In this document: positions 26,091 to 34,585 of the stretch, piece by piece | Numbering within the stretch: the stretch's first letter is position 1 | How the letters are laid out: each line of letters opens with the position of its first letter | From: Castellaniella sp034675905 | GTDB taxonomy: Bacteria > Pseudomonadota > Gammaproteobacteria > Burkholderiales > Burkholderiaceae_B | Assembly (NCBI RefSeq): GCF_034675905.1 | Contig: NZ_JAUCCV010000009.1 | Location: 62,001 to 126,000, forward strand | Reading direction: 5' to 3' | DNA length: 64,000 nucleotides | Program-made: the position numbers and the translations under genes | Notes under the pieces: generated by a model | What the model was told of the DNA's origin: nothing | The model's input: the letters and a program-made list of their open reading frames with translations, nothing else | Databases searched by the model: none

Positions 26091-26900
26091 ATGCGTTTTG
26101 ATCTGATTACTCTGTTTCCCGAGATGTTTGCCGCTGTCCGTGACCAGGGCGTCTGCGGACGGGCGCATCAGCGCGGCCTGTGGGCCTTGCATACCTGGAA
26201 TCCCCGCGATTTCACCCATGATGTGCATCGCACGGTGGACGACCGGCCATTTGGCGGCGGCCCGGGCATGGTCATGATGGCGGAACCCCTGGCGCAGGCC
26301 GTACAGGCGGTACGCGCGGCCCGTCAGCAGGTGGGCGCGGACGCCGTAGGCCAGGAGGCCCCTGTGGTGTTGCTGTCTCCGGTGGGACAGACGCACCATC
26401 AGGCGCTGGCCAGCCGTTGGGCTGGCGGGGCAGGGGCGATTCTGGTGTGCGGGCGCTATGAGGGCATCGATCAGCGCTTTATCGATCGTTATGTCGACCT
26501 GGAGGTGTCTCTGGGAGACTTCGTGTTGTCGGGCGGGGAATTGGGCGCCATGGTGCTGATCGACAGCGTCGTGCGCCTGTTGCCTGGCGTGTTGCACGAT
26601 GCAGAATCGGCGCAGCAGGATTCTTTCAATCCGGCGCTGACGGGGTTGCTGGACAGTCCGCACTATACGCGCCCTGAAGTTTGGGACGGCGTCACGACGC
26701 CCGAGACGCTCCTGTCCGGCCATCATGTCCGGATTGCCGCTTGGAGGCGTCAGCAGTCCCTGACCCTGACGGCAGCCCGGCGCCCGGACCTGATCGAGCA
26801 GGCTCGTCGCACAGGAGGGCTGAGTCCTCGGGATGAGGCGGTCCTGAAGGACGCTTCATTATTGACGGACAGCAGTGATCGGACGGAGTCTGCGCAGTAG
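26091..26900 (+). CDS. trmD: tRNA (guanine-N1-)-methyltransferase TrmD
   Basis: TrmD methylates G37 of tRNAs that read CNN codons, preventing frameshifts. The 269-residue protein shows the trefoil-knot SPOUT motifs (LLSPVGQTHHQALA, ILVCGRYEGIDQRFIDRY, EVSLGDFVLSGGELGAM) and the C-terminal domain (DSPHYTRPEVWDG, LLSGHHVRIAAWRR). It lies 15 bp behind rimM. The gene rplS, which normally follows, is absent; a convergent gene begins 48 bp later. Confidence 0.97.
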   Translation: MRFDLITLFPEMFAAVRDQGVCGRAHQRGLWALHTWNPRDFTHDVHRTVDDRPFGGGPGMVMMAEPLAQAVQAVRAARQQVGADAVGQEAPVVLLSPVGQTHHQALASRWAGGAGAILVCGRYEGIDQRFIDRYVDLEVSLGDFVLSGGELGAMVLIDSVVRLLPGVLHDAESAQQDSFNPALTGLLDSPHYTRPEVWDGVTTPETLLSGHHVRIAAWRRQQSLTLTAARRPDLIEQARRTGGLSPRDEAVLKDASLLTDSSDRTESAQ

Positions 26901-26948
26901 TCACACTATCCGAGAGCGTGCTCAGTCGGGCTGCTCGATGTGTCTTAT

Positions 26949-27974
26949 CTATTGGCGCGCCTGTTGCACAGGCGTCAGCGGCTGTCCGTCCGGCCCGATC
27001 CGGTATTGTCGCCAGACCCAGGCGGTTTCCGGACCCTTGGGGCGAGAGCAGGGGGTCTGTGGCGGGCAGTAGTGCGGATCATCCACCATGTAGCGCAGAA
27101 AAGTCGCCGTTTTGAACGCGCGTTCAATCGCCGTCAGGTTGGCGGGTCTTTCCTGGCTGGGGTAGCCCAGGTAGGCTTGGGCAAGATAAGGCCCAGGGGT
27201 CTGCCGCATGGCTTCGCGGACCAGTTTGGCGCCAGCGATGTGATCGGGGTGATCGTGCCCCGGGCAGTGCCAGCATAGTTGGGTGTAGGCCGTGGCGATG
27301 GATGCATCCATCAGGCGGATGGTGCTGGGCTGGACGGCTTGGATCACGCTGGAGAGCCATGCCACCAGACTGCTGCGGGTATAGGTTTCGCGATAGGGCG
27401 CGTAGGACTGGACGTTGGTCCGGGATACGGATTCGAGGCGGCTCAGAGGAGTCAGGCTGCCCCAGCCTGGGCCCAGCCAGGGATCCGGGATGCGCAGCAT
27501 GAGCAATTGCACTCGGGGGGCGGCCAGCAAAGTATGTCTGACAATAGTGTGCCCGCCCACTGACCAGCCGTCGTTGCGCCAGCGATTGGCCACCCTGGCC
27601 ATTCGGGCATAAGCGGCCATGATGCCGCGTTCCCGGGCCTGCAGATAGGGCTGGCCTTCGCCGCGATCCCCAGCCGTCAGGTACACCACTCGCATGCATT
27701 GCCCCTGGCGGATGGCATTGTATTGATCGGGGTTCATGAACAGCAGGTCGTCGTCGGTATGCGCAACAAAGGTCAGGACTGTGCCGCGCCAGCAGGCCGG
27801 CAGGGGCGCCGCGTGCTGGCCGGCGGGTGGCGGCGAGGGTAGAAGAGTGGCTATGGAAACGGCCGCCAGCGCGGCCTGAGCTGTCATCCCGCAGAGTCCG
27901 ATGCAGACGAGCAGTATAAGCCCCCATCCGCAGGGATTTTTTTGTCGCATCCGGAAGGAAAATGACAGACTCAT
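26949..27974 (-). CDS. Secreted PIG-L-type deacetylase
   Basis: This 341-residue protein has an N-terminal hydrophobic signal segment (about 16-38) ending in an Ala-rich cleavage region, so it is exported. The PIG-L/LmbE zinc site is visible: AHTDDDLLFMNPD (the AHxDDE-type motif near residue 72, here DDD) and HCPGHDHPDH near residue 241. Members remove N-acetyl groups from GlcNAc-type sugars. The substrate here is unknown; envelope glycans are possible. It is convergent with trmD and co-directional with the receptor gene upstream. A start 8 codons later (MRQKNPC) is also possible. Confidence 0.85.
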   Translation of the reverse strand: MSLSFSFRMRQKNPCGWGLILLVCIGLCGMTAQAALAAVSIATLLPSPPPAGQHAAPLPACWRGTVLTFVAHTDDDLLFMNPDQYNAIRQGQCMRVVYLTAGDRGEGQPYLQARERGIMAAYARMARVANRWRNDGWSVGGHTIVRHTLLAAPRVQLLMLRIPDPWLGPGWGSLTPLSRLESVSRTNVQSYAPYRETYTRSSLVAWLSSVIQAVQPSTIRLMDASIATAYTQLCWHCPGHDHPDHIAGAKLVREAMRQTPGPYLAQAYLGYPSQERPANLTAIERAFKTATFLRYMVDDPHYCPPQTPCSRPKGPETAWVWRQYRIGPDGQPLTPVQQARQ

Positions 27975-28041
27975 GGCGTCGCCATTCTACGCCTGAGGCT
28001 TTGGGTGGAGCGTTGCTATTTTTGCCTTTGTGGGGCGGATG

Positions 28042-29463
28042 CTACACCGTGATCAGGCCCACGGCGCTGTTCAGTTGCCGGGCGCCGTGATCCAGGCGTT
28101 GCACCAGGTCTTCCGTGTCCTGGGCGCGGTTCAGCGTCGTGTCGGCGATATTCTGGACCTGGGTCATGGATCGTTCGAGTTCTGCAATCTGCTCAGCCTG
28201 GGCGCGGTTGGCCTGCAGAAACTGTGTGAGCGTCTGGGACAGGGCCTGTACGCCGGTGGCCAGCCGCCCCATCGTGGCGCCGCTGCGCTCGATCAGGGCA
28301 GTGCCTTCGGTCACTTGACGGGCCGAGGCCTGAGTCAGTTCGCGGATCTGGTGGGAGGCATCGGCGCTGCGTTGCGCCAAGGTGCGTACTTCGTCGGCGA
28401 CGACTGCAAAGCCGCGGCCATGCTCGCCGGCCCGGGCCGCCTCGACCGACGCGTTCAACGCCAGGATATTGGTCTGAAAGGCGATGCCGTCGATCAGCGT
28501 GGTGATATCGGAAATCCGTTGTGAAAGCTGGCTCATCTCGCGCATGCTCTGCACGGATTGCGCCATGGCTTGGCTGCCTTCTTGTGCCAGCCCGCTGGTC
28601 TGATTGGCGTGCTGCTCGGCCGCTTGGGCCTGTTGCAGATCGTCGTTCAGGGCATCCGAGAGTGTCTGCAGCGCCAGGACCGATTGGCCAATGGCTTCAG
28701 CCTGATGATGGGCGCCCGAACTGACAGCTTCATTGTCGTTGCGCAGGCGTTCCAGCACGTGGTCGATGGTGACGGCATGTCCATGTACCTGGGAGACGGC
28801 CCCGGCGATAGCCTGCAGCACTTGATGCAGGGTCATGGCTGCCGGGCTGCGTGGTGCTGCGTCGCCGACGTCCAGATGAATGTGGCCGTTGCGGGTGATG
28901 CTGCCGACCAGTTGTGTCAGTTCAGCGGCTTGGCGGGCATCACGTTGCATCCAATGGGCGATGTAGCACAGAAAAATGGATTCGACGACGACGTAAGCCG
29001 CGTGCGAGAGGACCCGGCCTAAACCCGGCTGGGTGAAGCAATAGGTGGGATAGCCCATTTCCTGCAGCGTATTGAAGCTGAGGTGGTGCAGGGCGACGAC
29101 CACGGCCGCCGTCAGGATGACGGTCCAGTCGCGGTAGCACAGCAGCACGGCCAGCAGGACGAAAATACCGAAATGCAGTTCGATCGTCCCCATGGCTTGA
29201 TGGATATGCAGAGCGCAAAACAGCATGAAGGACACGGCGACCGTTATGCGGGTGATGCGCTGTCCCGGCAGCCAGAAAATCAGGGCGGTGGGGATGACAG
29301 CCAGCGGCAGGCCGATTCCCAGCGCGATTCCCCAGGTGTCATACCAATTGGCCAGCCCCAGCGCTGTGATGAACAGCACCCAGATCAGCGGCAACATGAT
29401 GCGGTCGGCGTGGCGCGTGCTGGCATCAGGGGTGGGAGATGAGGGGCGGGGGGCTTGGTGCAT
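28042..29463 (-). CDS. Methyl-accepting chemotaxis protein with six-helix membrane sensor
   Basis: Chemoreceptor of 473 residues without a sizable periplasmic domain. Instead, about six membrane helices fill residues 22-168. They carry several histidines (HIHQ, LHFGIF, ALHHLSF, LSHAAY, IAHW) and the YRDW motif. The signalling hairpin tip (TNILALNASVEAARAGEHGRG) and helical methylation regions follow. No CheR pentapeptide is seen at the end (SAVGLITV). Such sensors are known in proteobacteria; a heme, metal or membrane-redox ligand is a guess from the histidines. Confidence 0.88.
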   Translation of the reverse strand: MHQAPRPSSPTPDASTRHADRIMLPLIWVLFITALGLANWYDTWGIALGIGLPLAVIPTALIFWLPGQRITRITVAVSFMLFCALHIHQAMGTIELHFGIFVLLAVLLCYRDWTVILTAAVVVALHHLSFNTLQEMGYPTYCFTQPGLGRVLSHAAYVVVESIFLCYIAHWMQRDARQAAELTQLVGSITRNGHIHLDVGDAAPRSPAAMTLHQVLQAIAGAVSQVHGHAVTIDHVLERLRNDNEAVSSGAHHQAEAIGQSVLALQTLSDALNDDLQQAQAAEQHANQTSGLAQEGSQAMAQSVQSMREMSQLSQRISDITTLIDGIAFQTNILALNASVEAARAGEHGRGFAVVADEVRTLAQRSADASHQIRELTQASARQVTEGTALIERSGATMGRLATGVQALSQTLTQFLQANRAQAEQIAELERSMTQVQNIADTTLNRAQDTEDLVQRLDHGARQLNSAVGLITV

Positions 29464-29501
29464 GGCGGGAGGGGTCCGGGCGTAAGGGGTGGTCCTGGCA
29501 T

Positions 29502-29540
29502 ATAAAGAGCCCGCTGACCTCAGGCTGGTCGGGCGGGCTC
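29502..29540 (-). terminator. Terminator behind the chemoreceptor at 29668-31725
   Basis: GAGCCCGC (29507-29514) pairs with GCGGGCTC (29533-29540), with an inner GACC/GGTC stem in the loop. On the minus strand the stem is followed by TTTATAT. It lies about 130 bases behind the stop of the upstream receptor. Confidence 0.65.
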
Positions 29541-29543
29541 ATT

Positions 29544-29578
29544 TCAAACAATTGTTTGAGATATAGAACAGTATATCT
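29544..29578. promoter_or_regulatory. Two adjoining AT-rich palindromes
   Basis: TCAAACAATTGTTTGA (29544-29559) is a perfect 16-base palindrome. It is followed at once by AGATATA-6-TATATCT (29559-29578). They lie 81-115 bases upstream of the six-helix receptor gene and look like regulator binding sites. Confidence 0.45.
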
Positions 29579-29667
29579 AAACTAAGGGTAAACCCTTGTA
29601 CTGATGCCGGAAGTTAACAGAGAAAGCGTGCGGATATACAACAAATGTAGTGATTGATCTGGTCTTG

Positions 29668-31725
29668 TTACGCGATTTTCGTCTGAAATCCCAAGGCGGG
29701 AGGATAGCGGTTTGGCGCTGATTGCGAGGCTGGATGGTCGGCATCCAGCTGAAAGACAGCCACGATCCGGGCCAGAGTGTCCGCCTGGTCTTTCAGACTG
29801 GTGGCGGCGGCGACGGATTCTTCCACCAGGCTGGCGTTTTGCTGCGTGACATCATCCATCTGCGTGATTGCCGTATTGATTTCCTCGATGCCGGTGGCCT
29901 GTTCGCGGCTGGCTTCGCTGATTTCACCCATGATGTCGGTGACGCGCTGCACGCCCTCGACGATGTCCTGCATGGTCGCGCCAGCCAGGGCGGCCTGTTC
30001 ATTGCCTCGGGCAGTCGCCTGGACAGATGTGTCGATCAGGTTTTTGATTTCCTTGGCGGCGCCGGCGCTGCGTTGAGCCAGTGCGCGGACTTCGGCGGCC
30101 ACTACGGCAAAGCCTCGGCCTTGCTCGCCGGCGCGGGCGGCTTCGACCGCCGCGTTCAACGCCAGGATGTTGGTTTGGAAGGCAATGGAGTCGATGACAT
30201 TGATGATGTCAGCGACCTGGGCGGATCGCTGATTGATGTCCTGCATGGTGTCCACCAGCTGCGCGACCAGTGCGCCGCCGTTACCGGCTGTCTGGGCCGC
30301 CGCCGCCGCCAGTCCGTTGGCTTGTTGGGCATTGTCGGCATTCTGGCGGACGGTGGCCGTGATCTGTTCTGTGGTGGCGGCGGTCTCCGTCAGGGAACTG
30401 GCCTGTTGTTCGGTGCGGGCGGATAGGTCCAGGTTGCCGGCGGAAATCTGGGCTGAAGCCGTGGCGATGGCATTGGCGCCGCTGCGCACGTTGCCAACGA
30501 TGGCGGCCAACTGGATGCGCATGTCGTGCATGGCAAACAGCAGGCTGGACTTGTCATGAGGGCGCAGCCTGATCGGCACGGCCAGATCGCCGGCGGCGAT
30601 GTGGTGCAGGATGGACGCGGCGTAATCCGGTTCTCCGCCCAGCTGGCGCAGCAGCGCCCGGGTAATCCGCCAATTGATCCAGGCAGCGATCAGGCACAGC
30701 AATAGAATGCCGCCTCCCAGGAGGTAGCGGGTGTAGATCAGGCGCTCGGCGCGGGCGGCCAGCAGTTGATCGAGCTGAGTCAGTGCAGCTTCGTTCAGTT
30801 GGAATTGCGCGTCCACGGCGGTGGTGAACGTCGCGAAGTAATCTGCTGCGGAGAAGTCCAGGGTCTGGGCCTTGATCAGTTGGTTCTGGGCCAGTGCGAT
30901 GGCGCTGCCGGCAGAGTCCAGGGCCGCCCGGCCGGGAGCGTCCAGCGCGGTTTTCAGGCGCGGATCCAGGCGGGCGGCATTATCCAGGGCGTTGTTCAGA
31001 CTGTCATAGTGTTCCTGGGCGCGGTCCAGCAAGACACGGATTTCGATCCGTTCTTCGGCATTGGCTGCCCGCCGGGTCAGCAGGCTGGCCCCCAGGGCCC
31101 GTGTCTGACCGAATAGTTCCGTCAGCATGGGGGTCTGTTCCAGGGCTGCGTCGATCAGATAGTAGCCCTGAGCGTCGGGATCGAAACGCAGTCCATAGTG
31201 TTGCAGCAGCAGGGATTCCAGGCGCAGCAGCTGCGCGTTCAGGCGGGTGTGGTCGGCAAAGCTGTCACCAGCGGATAATCCGCCTTGGCCTATTCCGGTT
31301 TTCAGGCGATCCCAGTTGCTGCGGGTATCCTGCCATAAACTCGCCAGAGCCGGATCCTGGGCGCTGTCTTGTTGCAGGGCCAGATCCAGGGCATCCAGCG
31401 CCTGATCGGTTTCGTCCTGCTTGGCCTGGCGTTTTGCCTGGGCGGCTGAGTCACCGTTCAGGACCAGGGCGGACAGGCCCCGATGCTGTTGGGTCAGCCG
31501 CAGGGCTTTCAGGTTCTGGCGCAAAGGCGTCAGGCCCGCGGTTTCGAGTTCCGTGGCCTGGATGATCCGGCCGGATTCATTCAGGTAAAGCAATAGCGGC
31601 AGGGCGACCAGCATGGCGCCGATGGCGGCAAGAATGGAGAATTTCTGCCACAAGCGTAGACGGTTCAGATAGGCGTCAAGCGGGCTGGCTGGGATCGCAT
31701 GGGTCGAGGCGATGGACGTCGTCAT
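29668..31725 (-). CDS. Methyl-accepting chemotaxis protein, large periplasmic sensor
   Basis: Chemoreceptor of 685 residues. The first membrane helix lies at about 30-48; a long helical periplasmic domain (about 50-335) opens with LRLTQQHRGLSALVLNG, resembling nitrate/nitrite-sensing (NIT-like) domains; this likeness is inferred. The second membrane helix (about 338-357) leads into HAMP and the standard signalling region (SIAFQTNILALNAAVEAARA). The end (GFQTKIA) lacks a CheR pentapeptide. A sigma-28-like promoter lies upstream at 31804-31830. Confidence 0.92.
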   Translation of the reverse strand: MTTSIASTHAIPASPLDAYLNRLRLWQKFSILAAIGAMLVALPLLLYLNESGRIIQATELETAGLTPLRQNLKALRLTQQHRGLSALVLNGDSAAQAKRQAKQDETDQALDALDLALQQDSAQDPALASLWQDTRSNWDRLKTGIGQGGLSAGDSFADHTRLNAQLLRLESLLLQHYGLRFDPDAQGYYLIDAALEQTPMLTELFGQTRALGASLLTRRAANAEERIEIRVLLDRAQEHYDSLNNALDNAARLDPRLKTALDAPGRAALDSAGSAIALAQNQLIKAQTLDFSAADYFATFTTAVDAQFQLNEAALTQLDQLLAARAERLIYTRYLLGGGILLLCLIAAWINWRITRALLRQLGGEPDYAASILHHIAAGDLAVPIRLRPHDKSSLLFAMHDMRIQLAAIVGNVRSGANAIATASAQISAGNLDLSARTEQQASSLTETAATTEQITATVRQNADNAQQANGLAAAAAQTAGNGGALVAQLVDTMQDINQRSAQVADIINVIDSIAFQTNILALNAAVEAARAGEQGRGFAVVAAEVRALAQRSAGAAKEIKNLIDTSVQATARGNEQAALAGATMQDIVEGVQRVTDIMGEISEASREQATGIEEINTAITQMDDVTQQNASLVEESVAAATSLKDQADTLARIVAVFQLDADHPASQSAPNRYPPALGFQTKIA

Positions 31726-31742
31726 CTTGATTCCGGAAGGTT

Positions 31743-31791
31743 GATGGCTATGGCGTCTGGCCCGCTCCAGGAGGTGGAGCGGGTAGCCATC
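31743..31791. repeat. Nested inverted repeat between two receptor genes
   Basis: GATGGCTA (31743-31750) pairs with TAGCCATC (31784-31791), and inside it CCCGCTCC (31761-31768) pairs with GGAGCGGG (31776-31783). There is no T-run on either strand, so it is not a standard terminator; it would fold in the leader of the downstream receptor mRNA or at the 3' end of the upstream one. Confidence 0.5.
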
Positions 31792-31803
31792 AGCATCGTA
31801 CGG

Positions 31804-31830
31804 GAATCGTCGCCGGGTGGATTTGCTTTA
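31804..31830 (-). promoter_or_regulatory. Possible sigma-28 promoter for the receptor at 29668-31725
   Basis: On the minus strand TAAAGCAA (31823-31830), exactly 11 bases, then GACGATTC (31804-31811). The -35 core and spacing match the FliA consensus; the -10 matches at only 5 of 8. It straddles the end of the upstream receptor gene. Confidence 0.4.
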
Positions 31831-31832
31831 GA

Positions 31833-33395
31833 TCAAGCAGCGAGAGCCAGAGCCGTGCCACTGAGTTTGAAGGTCGACACCAGACCCGCCAGGGTATCGG
31901 CTTGTTTCTGCAGACTGGCTGCTGCTGCGGCGGATTCTTCGACCAGACTGGCGTTTTGGCGGGTGACGTCGTCCATCTGCGTGATGGCGGAATTGATTTC
32001 CTCGATGCCGCTGGTCTGTTCACGGTTGGCGGCGCTGATTTCGCTCATGATGTCGGTGACGCGCACGATGGCGCTGATGATGTCCTGCATCGATGCGCCG
32101 GCATTGCTGGCCTGCTGATTGCCGGTGGTAATGGCAGCGACCGAGGTGTCGATCAGCGCTTTGATTTCCCGGGCGGCGGAGGCGGATCGCTGCGCCAGCG
32201 CCCGGACCTCGGCGGCGACGACGGCGAATCCGCGGCCTTGTTCGCCGGCGCGGGCGGCCTCTACGGCAGCGTTCAGGGCCAGGATATTGGTCTGAAAGGC
32301 GATGGAGTCGATCACGCCGATGATATCGGCGACTTGCTGCGACTGGGTATGGATGGCGCCCATGGTGTTGACCAGTTCAGCCACCAACGCTCCCCCGCTG
32401 GTTGCCGTTTGCGTGGCGGATGCCGCCAGGTGGTTGGCCTGTTGGGTGTTGTCGGCATTCTGGCGCACCGTAGCGGTGATCTGTTCCATGGTAGCGGCCG
32501 TTTCGGTCAGGGAGCTGGCTTGTTCCTCGGTGCGCGAGGACAAGTCCAGATTGCCGCTGGTGATCTGGGCGGCGGCCGTGGCGATGGAAGTGGCGCCGCT
32601 GCGCAGTTCGCTGACGGTGTGTTTCAGCCCCTGCGACATGTGTTCCAGGGCTTGTTCCAGCGCCGTGATTTCGTCCTTGCCCTGGGGCTGGATCTGCTGG
32701 CTGAGGTCCCGGTCGGCCACGGAGCGGGCCAGTGCGACGGTGGCGCGCAGCGGCCCGGTGATGGATCGTGTGACCTGCCAGGCGAACAGCAGCCCCAGCA
32801 GCAGGGCCAGCGAAGTGGCGAGCGCCACCAGCAGCATGCCGGTGCGGTTGTTATCGTGCAATTCCTGGGTATTGCGGTCGATCAGGTCTTTCTGATAGGC
32901 CAGCAGATTGCTGACGCTGCCGACATAGGCGCTCAGGTAGTTGGCCATGTCGTGGTCGTAGAATTGTTTGGCGGCGGCTTCATTGCCCGATTCCTGGTTT
33001 TTGATGGCTGCCGCCCGCGCGCCGGTGTATTCCGAGCGCTTTTGCTGCACGACATCGAATAGCTTGCGGGTTTCCGGATCCTGGATGCTGGCATCGACCT
33101 GTTTTTGCAGTTCGGAGATGCGTGCGCTGGTGGCTTTCATGTCTTTTTTGATCTGATCGCTGAGCTCCTCGTTATCGGTCTTGGAGACCGTAGTGGTGCG
33201 CAAGGCGTTCATGGCAGTGTTCTTTTCCCATTCGGCGATCAGCCGCTCGGACTTCAGCAGCGAGTCGGTGATGTCGGCCGTGAGGGTGCTGCTGCCTTGC
33301 ATGCGCCAGATGCTGATGGAGGCGGTGACCAGCAACAGTACGATGATCAGACTGAAGCCCAGCGTCAGTCGGGTGGCGATTTTCAGCGTACGCAT
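31833..33395 (-). CDS. Methyl-accepting chemotaxis protein, 4HB type
   Basis: Chemoreceptor of 520 residues with the Tar/Tsr layout. Membrane helix 1 lies at about 9-30, a four-helix-bundle ligand domain at about 31-188 (KSERLIAEWEKNTAMNALRT, then YDHDMANYLSAYVGSV), membrane helix 2 at about 190-210, then HAMP and the signalling domain (SIAFQTNILALNAAVEAARA). It ends in SGTALALAA without a CheR pentapeptide. The signalling half is nearly identical in protein to that of the neighbour at 29668-31725, consistent with an old duplication. Confidence 0.93.
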   Translation of the reverse strand: MRTLKIATRLTLGFSLIIVLLLVTASISIWRMQGSSTLTADITDSLLKSERLIAEWEKNTAMNALRTTTVSKTDNEELSDQIKKDMKATSARISELQKQVDASIQDPETRKLFDVVQQKRSEYTGARAAAIKNQESGNEAAAKQFYDHDMANYLSAYVGSVSNLLAYQKDLIDRNTQELHDNNRTGMLLVALATSLALLLGLLFAWQVTRSITGPLRATVALARSVADRDLSQQIQPQGKDEITALEQALEHMSQGLKHTVSELRSGATSIATAAAQITSGNLDLSSRTEEQASSLTETAATMEQITATVRQNADNTQQANHLAASATQTATSGGALVAELVNTMGAIHTQSQQVADIIGVIDSIAFQTNILALNAAVEAARAGEQGRGFAVVAAEVRALAQRSASAAREIKALIDTSVAAITTGNQQASNAGASMQDIISAIVRVTDIMSEISAANREQTSGIEEINSAITQMDDVTRQNASLVEESAAAAASLQKQADTLAGLVSTFKLSGTALALAA

Positions 33396-33421
33396 GAGAG
33401 AGCCCTTTTACGGTAGTTGCA

Positions 33422-33477
33422 GATATTGCGAAAGTTCTGGGAACATTTTGTCCGAAAAGATACTTTTCGCCAATATC
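33422..33477 (-). promoter_or_regulatory. Nested inverted repeats in the receptor leader
   Basis: CGAAAAG-ATA-CTTTTCG (33453-33469) is a tight palindrome. It lies inside a wider pair GATATTG (33422-33428) / CAATATC (33471-33477). Both lie 27-82 bases upstream of the receptor start at 33395 and could be an operator or a leader hairpin. Confidence 0.35.
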
Positions 33478-33580
33478 CATGCGGGTAACGGGGGTAAACC
33501 CCGACCCAGGGTGTCGCAGATGTGTCCAGCGCTCGGGCGTGCTAAAAATACAGTGCTTGGGCATCGGAAAAGGCACTTTC

Positions 33581-34177
33581 ATGGCAACGAATGCGCATCA
33601 GATGGATTCCAGCCGCCTGGAGGCCTTTACGGATGGCGTCATGGCGGTCGCCCTGACCATCATGGTGCTGGAGCTCAAACCACCCCACGCGCCCGCGTGG
33701 CGGGCGCTGGCGGCCCAATGGCCGGTGGCCCTGAGCTATATCCTGAGCTTCATCTACATCGGTATCTATTGGAACAATCACCATCATCTGATGCGGGTGA
33801 CGGAAGGCATCCGGGGGCGCATTCTGTGGGCCAATTTGTATTGGCTGTTCTGGATGACGCTGATTCCCTTTGCCACCGCCTGGATGAGCGAAACGGAATT
33901 CGCCACTGTCCCGGTGGCCCTATATGGATTTGTGCTGCTGATGGCCGCGTGCGGATTTTTTTTGCTGCAGCACGAGATCGTGCGTTTCAATGGACGGGAT
34001 TCTTTGTTGGCCAAGGCTGTGGGGCGGGATACCAAAGGCAAGATTTCAGCGGTGCTGTATCTGGCGGCCCTGGCCGTGGTGTCCTGGCAGCCTTATCTGT
34101 CGTGCGCGTTGTATGCCGTCGTGGCTGCCATCTGGTTCATTCCGGATCGGCGGTTCGAGCGGGCCGTGATGCGATAG
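33581..34177 (+). CDS. TMEM175-family potassium channel protein
   Basis: This 198-residue membrane protein carries the DUF1211/TMEM175 signature at its N-terminus (RLEAFTDGVMAVALTIMVLE), which forms the pore helix with the family filter residues. About six membrane helices are predicted. Bacterial members are tetrameric potassium-leak channels of the inner membrane (family knowledge). The start is set at 33581, preceded by GGAAAAGG. It stands alone, with the receptor genes diverging on one side and a convergent tRNA on the other. Confidence 0.85.
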   Translation: MATNAHQMDSSRLEAFTDGVMAVALTIMVLELKPPHAPAWRALAAQWPVALSYILSFIYIGIYWNNHHHLMRVTEGIRGRILWANLYWLFWMTLIPFATAWMSETEFATVPVALYGFVLLMAACGFFLLQHEIVRFNGRDSLLAKAVGRDTKGKISAVLYLAALAVVSWQPYLSCALYAVVAAIWFIPDRRFERAVMR

Positions 34178-34296
34178 AGGGGGGCTGTGGTGGGGGTCAG
34201 CCCAGGGAGGAGATGCCGCTGCGGGCGTAGATAGATGGGTTCAGCTTGGCATTGGGATGGGGCTGCCAATTCCGCTACCAACGCAAAAGACGGACG

Positions 34297-34325
34297 AAAA
34301 AGGCCGCCTGATAAATCAGGCGGCC
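34297..34325 (-). terminator. Terminator of tRNA-Ala
   Basis: GGCCGCCTGA (34302-34311) pairs perfectly with TCAGGCGGCC (34316-34325) around a 4-base loop. On the minus strand it is followed by TTTTT. It lies 10 bases behind the CCA end of the tRNA. Confidence 0.9.
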
Positions 34326-34334
34326 AGGGTATTT

Positions 34335-34410
<76 letters not shown>

Positions 34411-34542
34411 GAAAGACAGAAATTCTAGCATAGAAATATCCTGTTTGTGGGTGGTTCGCTCCTGTGTTTGGGTATGCAGGCCCGGCAGGGCCGTTCGGGG
34501 CAAGGGCGCCGAGTGTGTGGGCGGTTTGCCTGGGGGCGACGA

Positions 34543-34548
34543 TATAAT
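34543..34548 (+). promoter_or_regulatory. argG -10 element
   Basis: A perfect TATAAT lies 38 bases before the argG ATG. No good -35 is found at 16-18 bases. No ARG-box pair was recognised. Confidence 0.4.
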
Positions 34549-34585
34549 GCTGGATTGATTTCATTTCTGGCTAATTCGGATCCCC

